Assembly (NCBI GenBank): GCA_937916075.1 | Contig: CALGHW010000285.1 | Span: 1 to 5,788 of the forward strand | Reading direction: 5' to 3' | Length of the DNA: 5,788 bases | DNA from: an uncultured Prevotella sp. | Lineage (GTDB): Bacteria; Bacteroidota; Bacteroidia; Bacteroidales; Bacteroidaceae | Part shown: positions 5,718-5,788 of the stretch, piece after piece | How positions within the stretch are numbered: the stretch's first letter is position 1 | Layout: the number at the start of each line of letters is the position of its first letter | Notes under the pieces: generated by a model | The model's input: only the letters and a program-made list of their open reading frames with translations | Database searches by the model: none | What the model was told of the DNA's origin: nothing | Translations under genes and position numbers: made by a program

Positions 5718-5788
5718 GATTAAAAAGCAGCGGGTAAGTGACGATGAAAAAATAAATTGGTATGATTTGAGCCTCATATTTTTGAGCT

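Noticed and set aside
5665..5787. A minus-strand frame of 40 codons entering from the right edge and ending in TGA at 5665-5667
   Set aside because: It reads straight through a classic intrinsic terminator (5696-5717) and the product has no recognisable feature, so it is unlikely to be the end of a real gene.
5770..5788. Imperfect hairpin (AGCTCA pairing with TGAGGCT, one bulge) at the right edge, sharing GCCTCA with the terminator at 5703-5708
   Set aside because: Short, bulged and cut by the window edge. An attenuator-like alternative pairing with the terminator stem can be drawn but rests on only six bases.

Overview
The window looks like chromosomal DNA of a Bacteroidota bacterium, most likely a Bacteroidales member of the Prevotella type. 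Three lines support this. Upstream regions carry the Bacteroidota -7 promoter box TAnnTTTG (TATCTTTG, TACCTTTG, TATATTTG) and lack clear Shine-Dalgarno sequences. There is a lipoprotein with an acidic stretch just after the lipidated cysteine. The largest gene belongs to a protein family I know mainly from Bacteroides and Prevotella relatives. The assignment to Prevotellaceae is inference.

Every gene I can support lies on the minus strand, so transcription runs from high to low coordinates. From right to left: (1) 5696-5717 is an intrinsic terminator for a gene lying beyond the right edge; (2) a near-consensus promoter (5625-5655) drives a 479-residue predicted surface lipoprotein (4142-5581), which ends at a 16-bp hairpin (4083-4121); (3) a second promoter (box 4012-4019) drives a 266-residue class I SAM-dependent methyltransferase (3191-3991); (4) a third promoter box (3176-3183), overlapping the end of the methyltransferase gene, precedes a 13-bp tandem duplication and a 986-residue protein (167-3127) with two receiver-like domains, a PEP-synthase/PPDK-type ATP-grasp domain and a conserved C-terminal domain; (5) after a 50-bp gap, the first 38 codons of a secreted polysaccharide-lyase-like protein (1-116, cut by the window edge).

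I see no obvious shared pathway. The lipoprotein is an isolated transcription unit. No terminator is visible between the methyltransferase, the receiver/ATP-grasp protein and the lyase-like gene, so partial read-through is possible, although the second of these has its own promoter box. The methyltransferase and receiver/ATP-grasp genes start from strikingly similar promoter elements (21 of 25 positions identical), which hints at common control.

No RNA gene, CRISPR array, insertion sequence or phage gene was seen. The most unusual object is the receiver/ATP-grasp protein: it is often labelled phosphoenolpyruvate synthase, yet it lacks the phosphohistidine and PEP-binding barrel domains that reaction needs.
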